64,000 nucleotides of DNA, taken from Dolomedes plantarius (taxonomy: Eukaryota > Arthropoda > Arachnida > Araneae > Dolomedidae). The stretch is taken from the NCBI GenBank assembly GCA_907164885.2, contig OU015493.1, positions 220,802,781-220,866,780 on the forward strand, in the 5' to 3' direction. Shown one piece after another: positions 47,850 to 58,666 of this stretch (the first letter of the stretch is position 1; every line of letters starts with the position of its first letter). A program made the translations under genes and the position numbers. A model generated the notes under the pieces. It had not been told where the DNA came from. It did not search any database and saw nothing but the letters and a program-made list of their open reading frames with translations.

Positions 47850-48747
47850 ATGCCACAGCCTCCGAGAAAAAAAATGTCTTCGGACACAAAAGCGACAGAA
47901 CAGAGAACCAAATCGAAGTAGGAGAGAAGATGAATCTACTCCAGAAAGAGAAGCAAGACAGGAAGCAAACAGACAACGAGAGCAAAGAAGAAGAGAAATC
48001 GAATGTACTCCTGAAAGACAAGCAAGACAGGAAGCAAACAGACATCGAGAGCAAAGAAGAAGAGAAATCGAATGTACTCCTGAAAGAGAAACAAGACAGG
48101 AAGCAAACAGACAACGAGAGCAAAGAAGAAGAGAAATCGAATGTACTCCTGAAAGACAAGCAAGACAGGAAGCAAACAGACAACAAGATCAAAGAAGAAG
48201 AGAAATGGAATGTACTCCGGAGAAACAAGCAAGACTACAGCAGGTTAGAACTACAATAAGTGCTGCTCGAAGGCGCATGTACACTAATTTTGAAAATGCA
48301 GATTTTCACTACGACCCATCGGCAGATTATGTATCTGATCCTTCGTGTAACATTGGATCCATGTCTGAAACTTGCCAACATTGTGGAGCAAAGAAGTGGA
48401 AAGGTGAAACCACAGGTATGTGCTGCAGCGGAGGAAAGGTTCAACTGCCACAGTTGATGGATTCACCTGAGCCCCTATGTTCTTTACTCAGCGGCACTTA
48501 TCAAGAAGCTAAACATTTCCTTTCTAATATAAGAAGCTACAATTCCTGTTTCCAGATGACCTCTTTCGGCACAACGAAAGAAATTAGAGAGCCCGGATAC
48601 ATGCCTACATTTAAGGTACAGGGTCAAGTTTATCACCGCATCGGCAGTCTGCAGCCTCTACCGAGGGAAGAGCCTAAATTTTTGCAAATTTACTTTGTCG
48701 GAGATACTACACAACAAGCAGAGCATCGCTGTAAAAACAAGCCATAA
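47850..48747 (+). pseudogene. Helitron Rep/helicase N-terminal region with 23-residue repeats
   Basis: A possible start ATG at 47850 (MPQPPRKK) is out of frame with the rest, which is read from about 47926 onward; an A-run at 47866-47873 is the likely slip. Four to five units of 23 residues (69 bp) follow, each containing RREIECTPERQARQEANRQ, an Arg/Gln/Glu-rich helix of the kind seen at Helitron protein N-termini. Next come CQHCGAKKW and CCSGGKVQLP, a zinc-binding segment, and the Helitron_like_N lead-in MPTFKVQGQVYHRIGSL. A TAA at 48745 interrupts the frame, which then continues unchanged. Confidence 0.8.
47926..48230 (+). repeat. 69-bp in-frame tandem repeat
   Basis: Spacing between successive GAAATCGAATGTACTCC starts is exactly 69 bases (47995, 48064, 48133, then a GAAATGGAATG variant at 48202). 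It remains a multiple of three, so it lengthens the protein without breaking the frame. Confidence 0.9.
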
Positions 48748-49092
48748 ACCAGACGAGACTTAGTACTACAGTTGCAAGGTATGCTGCATGATCACAACTG
48801 TTACATCCAGAGCTTTAAGTCGGCTATGGATAAGATTAGCCCGGAATTCAAATTGGTGATCGTAGTGGGCAGAACCCCACACGGTGAACATGATAGGCTG
48901 TTCAACGCCCCCGCAACAAAAGAAGTCGCTTTGATAATGGTGGGTGAACAACATGGGACAAGAGACATAGTTTTAGAAGAAAGAAGTGGCACCCTCAAAA
49001 AAATTCCCCAGACGCACAGGTCCTACAACGCGCTACAGTATCCACTCATCTTTTGCAGGGGGAGGATGGATATCATTTTGAACTGCGACTAA
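48748..49092 (+). pseudogene. Helitron N-terminal domain segment
   Basis: Same frame as the preceding piece, after the TAA at 48745. Reads MLHDHNCYIQSFKSAMDK, LVIVVGRTPHGEHDRLFNAP and ERSGTLKKIPQTHRSYNALQ, typical of the Helitron_like_N region that precedes the Rep domain. A one-base slip in the G-run near 49061 ends the frame; the next frame opens at 49053. Confidence 0.82.
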
Positions 49093-50783
49093 AAGATCCA
49101 ACTACAGGAATGCCCCAAACTAAGAAGATTTCAGCTATGCAATTCTATGCTTACAGGATGATGATACGTTCTTCAAATTTCAACACATTACTGAGAAGCA
49201 AAGACCTGTTCCACCAATTTATCGTTGATATGTATGCCAAGATTGAATCAGAAAGACTATTGTACATACGAATAAATCAGAGGACTCTCAGAGTTGAACA
49301 GTATGCTCATTTGAGGGATGCGGTCATGAATGATGGAAATATCTCCGACATAGGCCAGTTGATCATCTTGCCTTCCAGATTTACAGGGGGTCCAAGGTAC
49401 ATACACGAGCGTACTCAAGATGCCATGACCTACGTGACAAACTACGGAAGACCAGACCTCTTCATCACTTTCACCTGCAATCCAAACTGGACAGAGATAC
49501 AGGAAGAACTATTTGTTGGACAAAAACCACAGGATCGTCATGATTTTTTAGCAAGAGTATTTCAGCAGAAACAAAAAACGCTTATGAGTCTCATCACAAA
49601 GGCAAAGATTTTTGGAGACGTTCAGTGTCATATGTACACGATAGAGTGGCAGAAGCGAGGACTTCCTCATGCTCACATTCTGATTTGGCTCAAGGACTCT
49701 GTACACGTTCACCGCGTGGATGACTTTATCAGTGCAAAAATACCTAATGAACAAGAAGATCCGGGACTTTTTTCAATTGTAACTAAGCAGATGGGGCACG
49801 GCCCCTGCGGATCCTTAAATCCAACCTCTCCATGCATGAAAGATGGAATTTGCAGTAAACGATACCCACGCCAATTTTGGAAAGAAACGCAAACAGGACG
49901 AAACGGATATCCACTTTATCTGCGCAGATCACCACAAGACGGGGGATTTAAGGCTGACATCGTTTATAAAGGATCGCAAGTATCTGTAGACAATACTTGG
50001 ATTGTCCCGTATTGCCCACTACTAACAAAAATTTTCAATGCTCATATCAACGTAGAGTATTGCAATTCTGTTAAGTCTATAAAGTATGTCTGTAAGTATA
50101 TTAACAAAGGATCTGACATGGCTGTTTTTCAAGTGAACAGTGAAGAGAATGACTTAAATGAATTTGTCCAGTATCAAATGGGAAGATATATCAGCAGCAA
50201 TATAGCAGTATGGCGAATACTCAACTTTCCTATTCATGAGTGCCACCCCACAGTGATTCATCTGAGCGTCCACCTTCAGAATGGACAGAGAGTCTACTTC
50301 ACACCAGAAAACGCTGCTGAATGTGCCCAAACACCTCAGGAAACGACACTCACGTCTTTCTTCAGACTTTGCACCCAAGATGAGTTTGCACGCACCCTGT
50401 TGTACAACCAAGTTCCCAATTACTACAGTTGGAACAATAGAAACAAGACATGGAACCGTCGAAAACAAGGACACGCTGTACCTGAGCAAACAGGAATAAG
50501 GTCAAGCGATGCACTGGGCCGGGTGTACACCGTCCATCCGAACAATTCAGAGTTCTTTCACCTGCGCCTCCTGCTGCATGAAGTACCAGGCCCAAAATCA
50601 TTTGAAGATTTGAAAACATTTCAGGGACGACTCTGTGAAACTTACAAAAAGGCCTGCCAGCTTAGAGGCCTTTTAGAGAACGATGACCACTTTAACAATG
50701 CACTCGAAGAAGCGGCTGCATCTCGATCACCAAACGTTTTACGGAATCTGTTTGCTGTAATGCTACATACATGCTCCATATAA
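49053..50783 (+). pseudogene. Helitron Rep (HUH endonuclease) domain
   Basis: A 576-codon open frame. It begins GEDGYHFELRLKD and continues with AMQFYAYRMMIR, GGPRYIHERTQDAMTYV and GRPDLFITFTCNPNW. The HUH metal-binding motif is WQKRGLPHAHILIWL (near codon 200), and the tyrosine motif KYVCKYINKGSDM (near 346) provides two Tyr at Helitron spacing. These residues nick and join DNA ends during rolling-circle transposition. The C-terminal part (FFRLCTQDEFARTLLYNQVP, GPKSFEDLKTFQGRL) links to the helicase. The frame ends at a TAA at 50781 in LLHTCS-like sequence, where functional copies carry on; part of the linker appears deleted. Confidence 0.9.
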
Positions 50784-50796
50784 TCTCCCAAACAGA

Positions 50797-52329
50797 GTGC
50801 TAATAGACATTGAGGACAAGATTATATTGATGGGTGAATCGGACCTAAAAAGCTTTGGACTTCCACAACCCAATCGAAACCTTGATTCAGTCCTGCCGAG
50901 TGAAGAACGTATGGAGCGAAATTATGATACGAATGTACTCGCAACATACATAGAGGAAAATGAGCCGAAAATGGTCCCAGATCAAAAGGAATCATTTGAC
51001 AAGATCACAACAGCAGTTTTCAATGGTCACGGTGGCATATTCTTTTAGGATGCTCCGGGCGGTACAGGGAAGACTTTTCTAATCATTCTTCTTTTGGCTA
51101 AAGTGCGACACAGAAACGAGATTGCCCTGGCTGTTGCTTCTTCTGGCATTGCTGCAACACTATTGACAGGAGGGAGGACAGCTCACTCAGCTTTCAAGTT
51201 ACCCTAAAATCTGGCAAACACAGAGACTCCTACGTGTAACATTTCAAAAAATTCAGGAAAGGCAAGGGTTCTGAAGCATTGCAAGTTAATTGTCTGGGAT
51301 GAATGCACCATGTCCCACAAAGCCGCATTCGAAGCACTCGATATCACACTGAAGGACATCAGAGGTAACAATTGCAGAATGGGAGGCGTAAGTATGGTGT
51401 TGGCTGTCGACTTTCGACAGACACTTCCGGTTATTCCACGTGGAACCAGGGCAGATGAAATGGAGGCCTGCTTAAAATCATCTTACGTGTGGAATGACAT
51501 CGAAAGACTTGGTATTTCAACAAACATGCGAGTTCATGTCAATGGTGATCCCTCAGCCGAGCAATTTGCAGATAACCTTCTACAACTTGGAAATGGAGCC
51601 ATTACTGCTGATAATACAGGATGTATAGACATGGGAACGATTGGAATGATTGTGACAACTCAACAACAGCTGAAAGAGGCGGTGTTTCCAAATGTGGCCC
51701 CGCACTTCACTGATCACACATGGCTGTGCGAAAGAGCAATCCTTGCCCCAAGAAACGAAGATGTCACCGTCATCAATAAGCAGCTTTTACAAGAATTGCC
51801 AGGTAAAGCTCAAGTTTACAAATCGATTGACACCACCTGTGATACAGAAGAAGCGGTACACTACACCACAGAATTTTTAAATACGTTGGAGCCATCTGGA
51901 GTACCCTCTCACATATTAGAGCTGAAGATTGGTGCACCAATTATGCTGCTGAGAAATCTGCATCCACCTTCACTCTGCAATGGAACAAGACTTGCTGTAA
52001 AGAATCTGATGCCGAATGTGATTGAAGCCACCATTATGACAGGACACTCTGCTGGCGAAGTCGTATTTATGCCCAGGATACCAATCATCCCTTCCGATAT
52101 ACCATTTCAATTTAAAAGACTTCAGTTCCCTGTCCGTTTAAGTTTCGCCATGAGCATTAACAAGGCACAAGGGCAATCGCTAAAAGTACTTGGACTCGAT
52201 CTTCTCAAACCCTGTTTCTCCCATGGTCAACTTTATGTGGGTTGTTCTAGAGTTGGAAAAGCCGAAAATCTCTACATCCTATCTCCAAATGGAAGAACAA
52301 AAAATATAGTATATCCACAGGCTCTCTAA
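50797..52329 (+). pseudogene. Helitron Pif1-like helicase with two in-frame stops
   Basis: One reading frame with a TAG at 51046 and a TAA at 51205. The start is DIEDKIILMGESDLKSFGLP. The Walker A motif DAPGGTGKTF directly follows the TAG; SSGIAATLLTGGRTAHSAF and KLIVWDECTMSHKAAFEALD (Walker B) follow, then AVDFRQTLPVIPRGTRAD, the LKIGAPIMLLRNL segment, and the C-terminal INKAQGQSLKVLGLDLL, FSHGQLYVGCSRVG and KNIVYPQAL ending at 52329. This helicase would unwind donor DNA. Since only two point stops break it, the decay is recent relative to the Gypsy element. Confidence 0.9.
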
Positions 52330-52734
52330 ACTGATATTTCAAGAAAGAAAAGTGAAAGAAGACTCAAGTGAATTTCATCAACGCTATACAGACTTTAATA
52401 TAGCATTCAAAGCCAACAACATGAATGGACAAGCCACAGATCAAGAAGCGTTAATTTAATTTATATCAGCCTTTTGAAAGACACAAATAAGAGGAGCAAT
52501 GCCGTTTATTTATTTTATGATATTTATACTGTTATTAATTCTATGTTATTTATACTGTGTTTAGTTTTTAAATTAATTTTTGTTAACAAACATTAGACAA
52601 TTTGACATTTTTACTTTTTAACATTTAATAGTAGAAGTATGATGAAAGGCTGAATCTACTAAAATTCTGACATGTGTATAACATTTCACATGGTTTTTTT
52701 TTAATGTTATTTATACTGTGTTTACTTTTGTAAT

Positions 52735-52945
52735 TGATTTTGGTTAACAAGCATTCGACAATTTCAATCTTATTTATACTGTGTTGTGTTTTAAAATTGA
52801 TTTTGGTTAACAAGCATTCGACAATTTCAATCTTATTTATACTGTGTTGAGTTTTTAAATTGATTTTGGTTAACAAGCATTCGACAATTTCAATCTTATT
52901 TATACTGTGCTGAGTTTTTAAATTGATTTTGTTTAACAAATATTC
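52735..52945. repeat. 63-bp tandem repeat after helicase
   Basis: GCATTCGACAATTTCAATCT recurs at 52751, 52814 and 52877, an exact 63-base period. It alternates with TTTATACTGTGTTG and TTGATTTTGGTTAACAA. The block family is shared with the 3' part of Helitron B. Confidence 0.9.
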
Positions 52946-53049
52946 GACATAGTGACATTTTTACTTTTCAGCTTTACTTTACAAAATTCTTTACTTTCCT
53001 AAAGACAAATTGACATATTTCCTTTTCGACTTTCAGTGGTTTATTATAA

Positions 53050-53660
53050 ATTCAAATTAATGGAGATAATGTTAATGTTTTTTTGCAGGGAGCAATTTTT
53101 TGTTGACATGAAAAATGATTCAGATATTATAAAAATTGATTGCTTTTTACATTATTTTCAACTCATAAATGGTTTAAATGTAGATATATAAAAGCTTTCA
53201 ACTTTTGTTAGTGTATTTAGGCCTGTAGTTTATAATAATGTTTAATTTCTATTTGTATAATTAAATTTTTTCCCACTGTCTGTATATTTTTTTTCTGTTC
53301 AAATTAATGAAGATAATGTTAATGTTTTTTTACAGGGACTAATTTTTTGTTGACATGAAAAATGATTCAGATATTATAAAAATTGATTGCTTTTTACATT
53401 AATTTCAACTCATAAATGGTTTAAATGTAGATATATAAAAGCTTTCAACTTTTGTTAGTGTATTTAGGCCTGTAGTGTATAATAATGTTTAATTTCTTTT
53501 TGTATAATTACATTTTTTTCCCACTGTCTGAATATTTTTTTTCTGTTCAAATTAATGGAGATAATGTTAATGTTTTTTTGCAGGGACTAATTTTTTTTAA
53601 TTTAAAAAATGATTGATATTATAAAAATTGATTGCTTTTTACATTATTTACAACTCATAA
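53050..53660. repeat. ~247-bp tandem repeat, about 2.5 copies
   Basis: CAAATTAATGGAGATAATG-type starts occur near 53053, 53300 and 53548. Each unit has TGTTTTTTTGCAG or TTTTTTTACAG followed by GGACTAAT, resembling a 3' splice acceptor, then ATGAAAAATGATTCAGATAT. It lies within the Helitron 3' region. Confidence 0.85.
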
Positions 53661-54109
53661 TTTTTAAGGAAAAATATCCCTACTGGGGAAACCTCGCCTT
53701 GCAAATATTACGAAAGGAGGATAAGGCGCTTTTGCTGTACGCCTAGCGTGGTGAGGAAAACAGCAACACTGTATTAAAATGCCAGTTATTGCCCACGTTT
53801 GCAGTTTTGTCATCTTTGGCTATACTGTTTCCTTTTCTTTAATTTTGCCCTTTTCATTTTAATCTCAGTTTTAAGGCAAACTTTTTGAGTCATTTATTTT
53901 GTTTTTGTATTTCTATAATTTCAAAACATGCTTTTCATTTCATTTTCTGTAATTTTGCACTCTTGATTTTAATCTCAGTTTTATTTCAGAGTTTTTCATT
54001 TATAGTTCTGATTTAAGTTGTGTTTAGTTTTTATTTATACTGTATTTCCTTTTCTGTAATTTTGCCCTTTTGATTTTAATCTCAGTTTTCAGGTAAACTC
54101 CAGGTAAAA
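53661..54109. repeat. Repeats with CTCAGTTTT blocks
   Basis: TTGATTTTAATCTCAGTTTT-like blocks recur near 53850, 53960 and 54072 and also appear once upstream of the Helitron coding region (near 47751). No ORF. The origin is likely Helitron-associated filler. Confidence 0.5.
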
Positions 54110-54630
<521 letters not shown>

Positions 54631-54646
54631 TATATATATATATATA

Positions 54647-54946
54647 TGTGTGATAATATTACTAACTATCTATAATCGCCCATTCTGTACTTCATCTCTG
54701 CCATGGTAACCCGTCTTGACGTAAACACTCCGCCTTCCACATACTAACTTCCTCCGCCAATTCTGGCAACCTCTTTCTCCTAATGCTATTTTGGCGCTTT
54801 TTAGCGAGAGACGCAGGCTGGCTCCGAACTGAGTAAGATGTGTTAATCTTTACGTTAAATAAACTTCAGTTATTTATGATTTGGAATCTCATTTAATTTC
54901 GGCCTCGATTGTGTATCTTCAAGAGATGACCATTCGGGTCATCACA
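54647..54946 (+). repeat. Candidate second solo LTR in TA tract
   Basis: 300 bp from TGTGTGATAATATT to GGGTCATCACA, flanked by TATA at both ends. It has AATAAA near 54865 and a GC-richer first half, with TGTGAT..ATCACA ends. This resembles a short LTR, but no internal element is present and the class is inferred. Confidence 0.5.
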
Positions 54947-54961
54947 TATATATATATATAT

Positions 54962-55047
54962 ATAAATTTTTTTTGCATTAATTGCATAAATTGACCGTTG
55001 TATTTAATTTGAATGTACTCCGTAGCGAAGTGCGGGTTTTCAGCTAG
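54962..55047 (+). repeat. Helitron family A terminal scrap
   Basis: GCATTAATTGCATAAATTGA, GAATGTACTCCGTAGCGAAG and GCGGGTTTTCAGCTAG (CTAG at 55044-55047), followed by T. Only the last 86 bases remain, directly after another TA tract. Confidence 0.75.
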
Positions 55048-55469
55048 TATTTACATATGTGTGTGTGTGTTTTTGTGTAAGTAAAAATAAGTAAACACAA
55101 TTTACAAAGAAGAGAAAGATGATGGCACCAGAAAAGAACATTTATTAGCTTTCAGCATTGTGAAGACAAAGTTCAGGAGCACAAAAAGCAAATGTCTGCA
55201 TTGCAATATATCTAGAGAAGAAGAGACGTGGCCTTACATACTGGTCAGTGGAGATAGCGGTTTAACCATTGAGGGGTAACTTTCCGGGACTCGGAAAGAA
55301 ATATATTCTGATTGCAGCTGCTTGCAAGTCTGAGTTAACGAAAAAAGGGAAGCGGATAAGTCTTCCGTTGCAGGCACATTTATACTGGATATTTTTCCTA
55401 TTTGCCTACCAGGTTTTGAAATTATATTATTGGCCAGAATCAGTCACTGACGGATGCTGGTGGATGCGG

Positions 55470-55660
55470 GTCATCGGTAAGTAGTACGTGAAAGTAGGCA
55501 TATTTACTATAGACTCTTTCATAAGGCTTGTAAGTAGGGGCTTGAAACAGGCATATTTATGATACACTAACTGATAAATAGAACTTGAAAAAGGCATATT
55601 TATTATCTACTATTCATCGGGCTTTCGTAAGTAGTGTCTCGAAAGCGGTCATTAATTATA
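55470..55660. repeat. ~50-bp repeats containing GTAAGTAG
   Basis: Units near 55479, 55529, 55575 and 55628 have GTAAGTAG(G/T) and TGAAAnAGGCATATTTA-like cores. Three contain GTAAGT, a consensus 5' splice-site core. No exon is evident. Confidence 0.55.
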
Positions 55661-57107
55661 TATCAAATTCACTGGGGCTTGCGGGTCATATTACATATAA
55701 TTCTGCTAGTGGGGTTTTAAATAATAAGGAACCATAAATAATAAGGTCTAGGGAAATGAGAATTTCCTTAGACATGGGCTTTTTCCTCATTAACAAATGG
55801 ATGTGGAAAAACCAACATTGGTCAAGGGACGCTTAGTAGCTTTTAATAAGGACGCTGTGTTTCCAATATGAATGGACAACTGCTTCCTTTATTATCTACT
55901 GATCAAGAAAATCTCTTATACAGCATAAAATTATTATACCATTACTTATCCTACAAACTTAGCGAACCTGACGATTTAAAACCATATATCTCCAACATGA
56001 AACATGGAAGTACAAAATTATGGTAACTTGTATAAGATACCAAGTTAGCATTATTTGTACCCAAATATTTTTTATAATATACAATTATGATAAGTGATTA
56101 CTGTTATAATATCGATCAAACGATTTATACATTTAATAACTCTGATAATATTTACTAAACAATAACTCTTATAATACTTGATAAACAATGATTATCTAAA
56201 ATCATAATACAACAATCAAAAAGTGGATGAACAAATCATTTCCTATTTGTATGTGTGTGTATTTGTTTGAAAGTGCACAAGTGTGAGAAACGAACTCCAG
56301 AGGAAACATGGTAATATTCTTCATCATACTCCATATTTCTAGGTTAATCTCCGATTATGTCAGAGTATCTCTAGAAGAAGAATAGGGCGTGTGTCATTAT
56401 TTCATGTATTTCCCGATAGTTGGGGAAATACACATTTTGTCAGACTCTGTAACAGTTCGAGGTTGTACAGAGCCTATCGGGGCTATTGCTCGCGGGCTTA
56501 CAGTCAAAAGCCCCATATCAGTTGATTTTATAGTCTATAAATGAATGTTTTGTATCGAAAATATCGAAACAAAGTAATCCTTGTGCAAGTTTATCTCCTC
56601 TAATAATCTCGGGCAGTGGGAACCGATGCATAATTTTGATTTTTGAATTTAACTTCGAACGGAGATGACTTACTAAAGAAATGAAAATGCATTAAAATAA
56701 AAAATCATTGGCCAAATGTTGGTTTTGAAGTGATTCTCTTTCATTCGGGAGAGATGAGTAATTTTTTTCATCTGAGCTTGCTGACATTTAACCACTTATA
56801 TGTTTATAGTAGCTCGCACGCTGATTCGGGAGTGATCTACTTTTTTCTTCTTTTTTCTTGTTATGTTTTTTCGTCGAGATTCGAATAGGGAGCGGAGTAT
56901 ACAGTATTTTTGTGGTTGTGCGAAGTTCTTTTTATAGCTATGGGATTTTTACTCTTTTTAGTAGATAATTTGAATTTTTCTGCAGGATTAAAGTGTCTTA
57001 ATTTAGTCGAATGTACAATTTTAGTATATTTTTCAGTCAAAAGATAAAGTTTGCTAACGTCACGTTAGGTTTCCTTACAAGTTAACAAAAAAGCGAAGCG
57101 GATAAGT
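55661..57107. other. Non-coding stretch
   Basis: No ORF or element end. A 10-base-stem palindrome, TGTATTTCCC..GGGAAATACA, lies at about 56404-56433. The segment near 57080 (GCGAAGCGGATAAGTCTTC) also occurs near 55345, part of an unassigned repeat. Confidence 0.4.
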
Positions 57108-57180
57108 CTTCTGTTACCAGGCTCGTCCGCGAACGTACGCATGAGCAAGCTACGTAAAACTGACCGTGGGCGAAACGATT
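57108..57180 (-). pseudogene. Helitron helicase C-terminal scrap
   Basis: On the minus strand it reads RFAHGQFYVACSCVRSRTSL, matching the NCFSHGQFYVACSRVSSQASL segment of the mini-Helitron at 26914-27213. No termini were recognised around it. Confidence 0.55.
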
Positions 57181-57520
57181 TTTTCGAGCGATTCGCCGAT
57201 TAGACCAACCGGCTTATTTGAGGCCAACTACACGTCCTTTCTCAAATGCTGACATCTGAGCATATTGTTCGCGTACCTGTATGCGAGGCATAGTTACTGT
57301 CTACTTGAGTACCCGGAATGAAATTCGCAAAGAATTTATGACCTGGAATCTAAATTTCTCCTTTAATATCTTGCCAGTGGCGCAGTTAAGATGCGCTGCA
57401 GTGTCACATGTCTTTCATTGGCAGACAAATTTTAAAATTTGGCATTTTCCGTATGCATATCAATTTGTGTTCAATTTGCATTATTTCTTCTTTGTGCGTC
57501 GTCGTTTTTTTTTTGTCTAA

Positions 57521-58666
57521 GAGTGTATAAAACCCTATTACGACCTACTATACTATATGGCTGTGAATGCTGTGCAAAGACTAAATCTATTAAAATTAAA
57601 CTATTGATCTTCGAGCACAAGTTACTAAGAAAAATATTTGGCGCAGTTAATGAAATGGTGTATGGAGAAGTACTGAAAATACAGACAACCTGACATCGTC
57701 AATGTCATAAAAAGCCACAGAATTCCATGGCTAGGTCATTTATTTAGGTCTGAGAACACAAATTCCATAAAAACCTCACATTCACTAATTAGATGGGAGC
57801 TAGAAAGTAGGGTTTGGCGGTTTTTCAAACCCGGTTTTAAAAAATTGGTTTTTAAAATAAATTTGTCACATTTGAAAACCGGTTTTTAAATTAAGAAAAC
57901 CGGTTTAAAAGAATTCAAATTATTATGTAAAAATTAATTTTTAACTTATTTGATTTCTTGAAGACCCGGAAGAAAAACTTACAAATCCAAAGACACTGAA
58001 AGCTGAATTTTCATTATTTGAGGCAACGAATAAAAGAACCAAAAACTTAGATTTGTTATTTGATACCCTGACAACTATAAAACCAAGCTAAGTAGCTAGT
58101 GAACTTGTATTTTCAATTTTAGGCAATATTGTGTCTCAAATAAGAACATGACTTAGCCACCGTTCAGTGGATATTTTATGTTTTTTAAAATCCTATTTTC
58201 TTAGGAGAAATTAAAAATAGTGAAATAAATATAATTATTTGAAATTTGGAATTTTTGTTTGAGTTTTCGTTATTTTGTGTAAGTAATGTGCATTCCTTAA
58301 TTTTTTATTTTTTTTTATATTTTGACTTTGATATTGATTTTGGTTTTTGTTATTTTATATAAATTGAATAAAACATTTTTCCCTATTCTATTTTTGTTTT
58401 GGACTAAAATTCGAAAACCGAATAAAACCGGCTTTTTGGAAATCTGGAATTCGAAAACCAGTTTTTCAAAAAGTAGGTTTTTGTATAAACCCTACTAGAA
58501 AGCGAGGAATACCACCGATTAGGTGGCTCGATTCTGTTGAGAGTGACATAAAATTCACATACAACTGAGACTGGAAGAGTATTGCTTCGGATAGGATCAG
58601 ATGGCGGAAACTCATTGGGACGGCCTTGGCCTGCAGCAGACTGTAGTGCCTCAAAAGAAGAAGAAG
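57521..58666 (+). pseudogene. RTE/BovB-type LINE polymerase tail, interrupted
   Basis: Plus-strand C-terminal part of an RTE-group reverse transcriptase: RVYKTLLRPTILYGCECC, LLIFEHKLLRKIFGAV, and in a second frame DIVNVIKSHRIPWLGHLFRS. After the hAT insertion it continues RGIPPIRWLDSVESDI, DWKSIASDRIRWRKLIGTAL and ends with an (AAG)n tail typical of these elements (58654-58666). It is truncated at the 5' end near 57521 and contains frameshifts and stops. Confidence 0.8.
57808..58494 (+). mobile_element. hAT-type element with 8-bp target duplication
   Basis: 687 bp with TAGGGTTT..AAACCCTA ends, flanked by CTAGAAAG at 57800-57807 and 58495-58502. AAACCGGTTTT-like subterminal motifs occur many times near both ends, as in hAT elements. 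Inside, a decayed frame (58030-58200) reads ASELVFSILGNIVSQIRT and LSHRSVDILCFLKSYF, the C-terminal dimerisation motif of hAT transposases. It is non-autonomous now and sits inside a LINE. Confidence 0.88.

Larger units (their letters stand above)
47053..53660 (+). mobile_element. Protein-coding Helitron (family C), decayed
   Basis: Starts TCTATATTAATAAAAGCAAA after an A. It encodes a Rep/helicase in a series of damaged frames (47.85-52.33 kb), followed by non-coding repeats at 52.7-52.95 kb and 53.05-53.66 kb that resemble the 3' part of Helitron B. No CTAG end with hairpin was found before the next unrelated sequence, so the 3' boundary is approximate and the element is probably 3'-truncated or disrupted. 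Confidence 0.7.

Noticed and set aside
47806..48232. Minus-strand Ser/Phe/Leu-rich repeat proteins
   Set aside because: Antisense shadows of the same 69-bp repeat.
47825..48259. Lys/Glu-rich 144-codon repeat protein
   Set aside because: It is an out-of-frame reading of the 69-bp repeat. The adjacent frame gives the Helitron N-terminal helices and continues into the Rep domain.
52625..52939. Minus-strand 104-codon repetitive protein
   Set aside because: Translation of the 63-bp non-coding tandem repeat in the Helitron 3' region.
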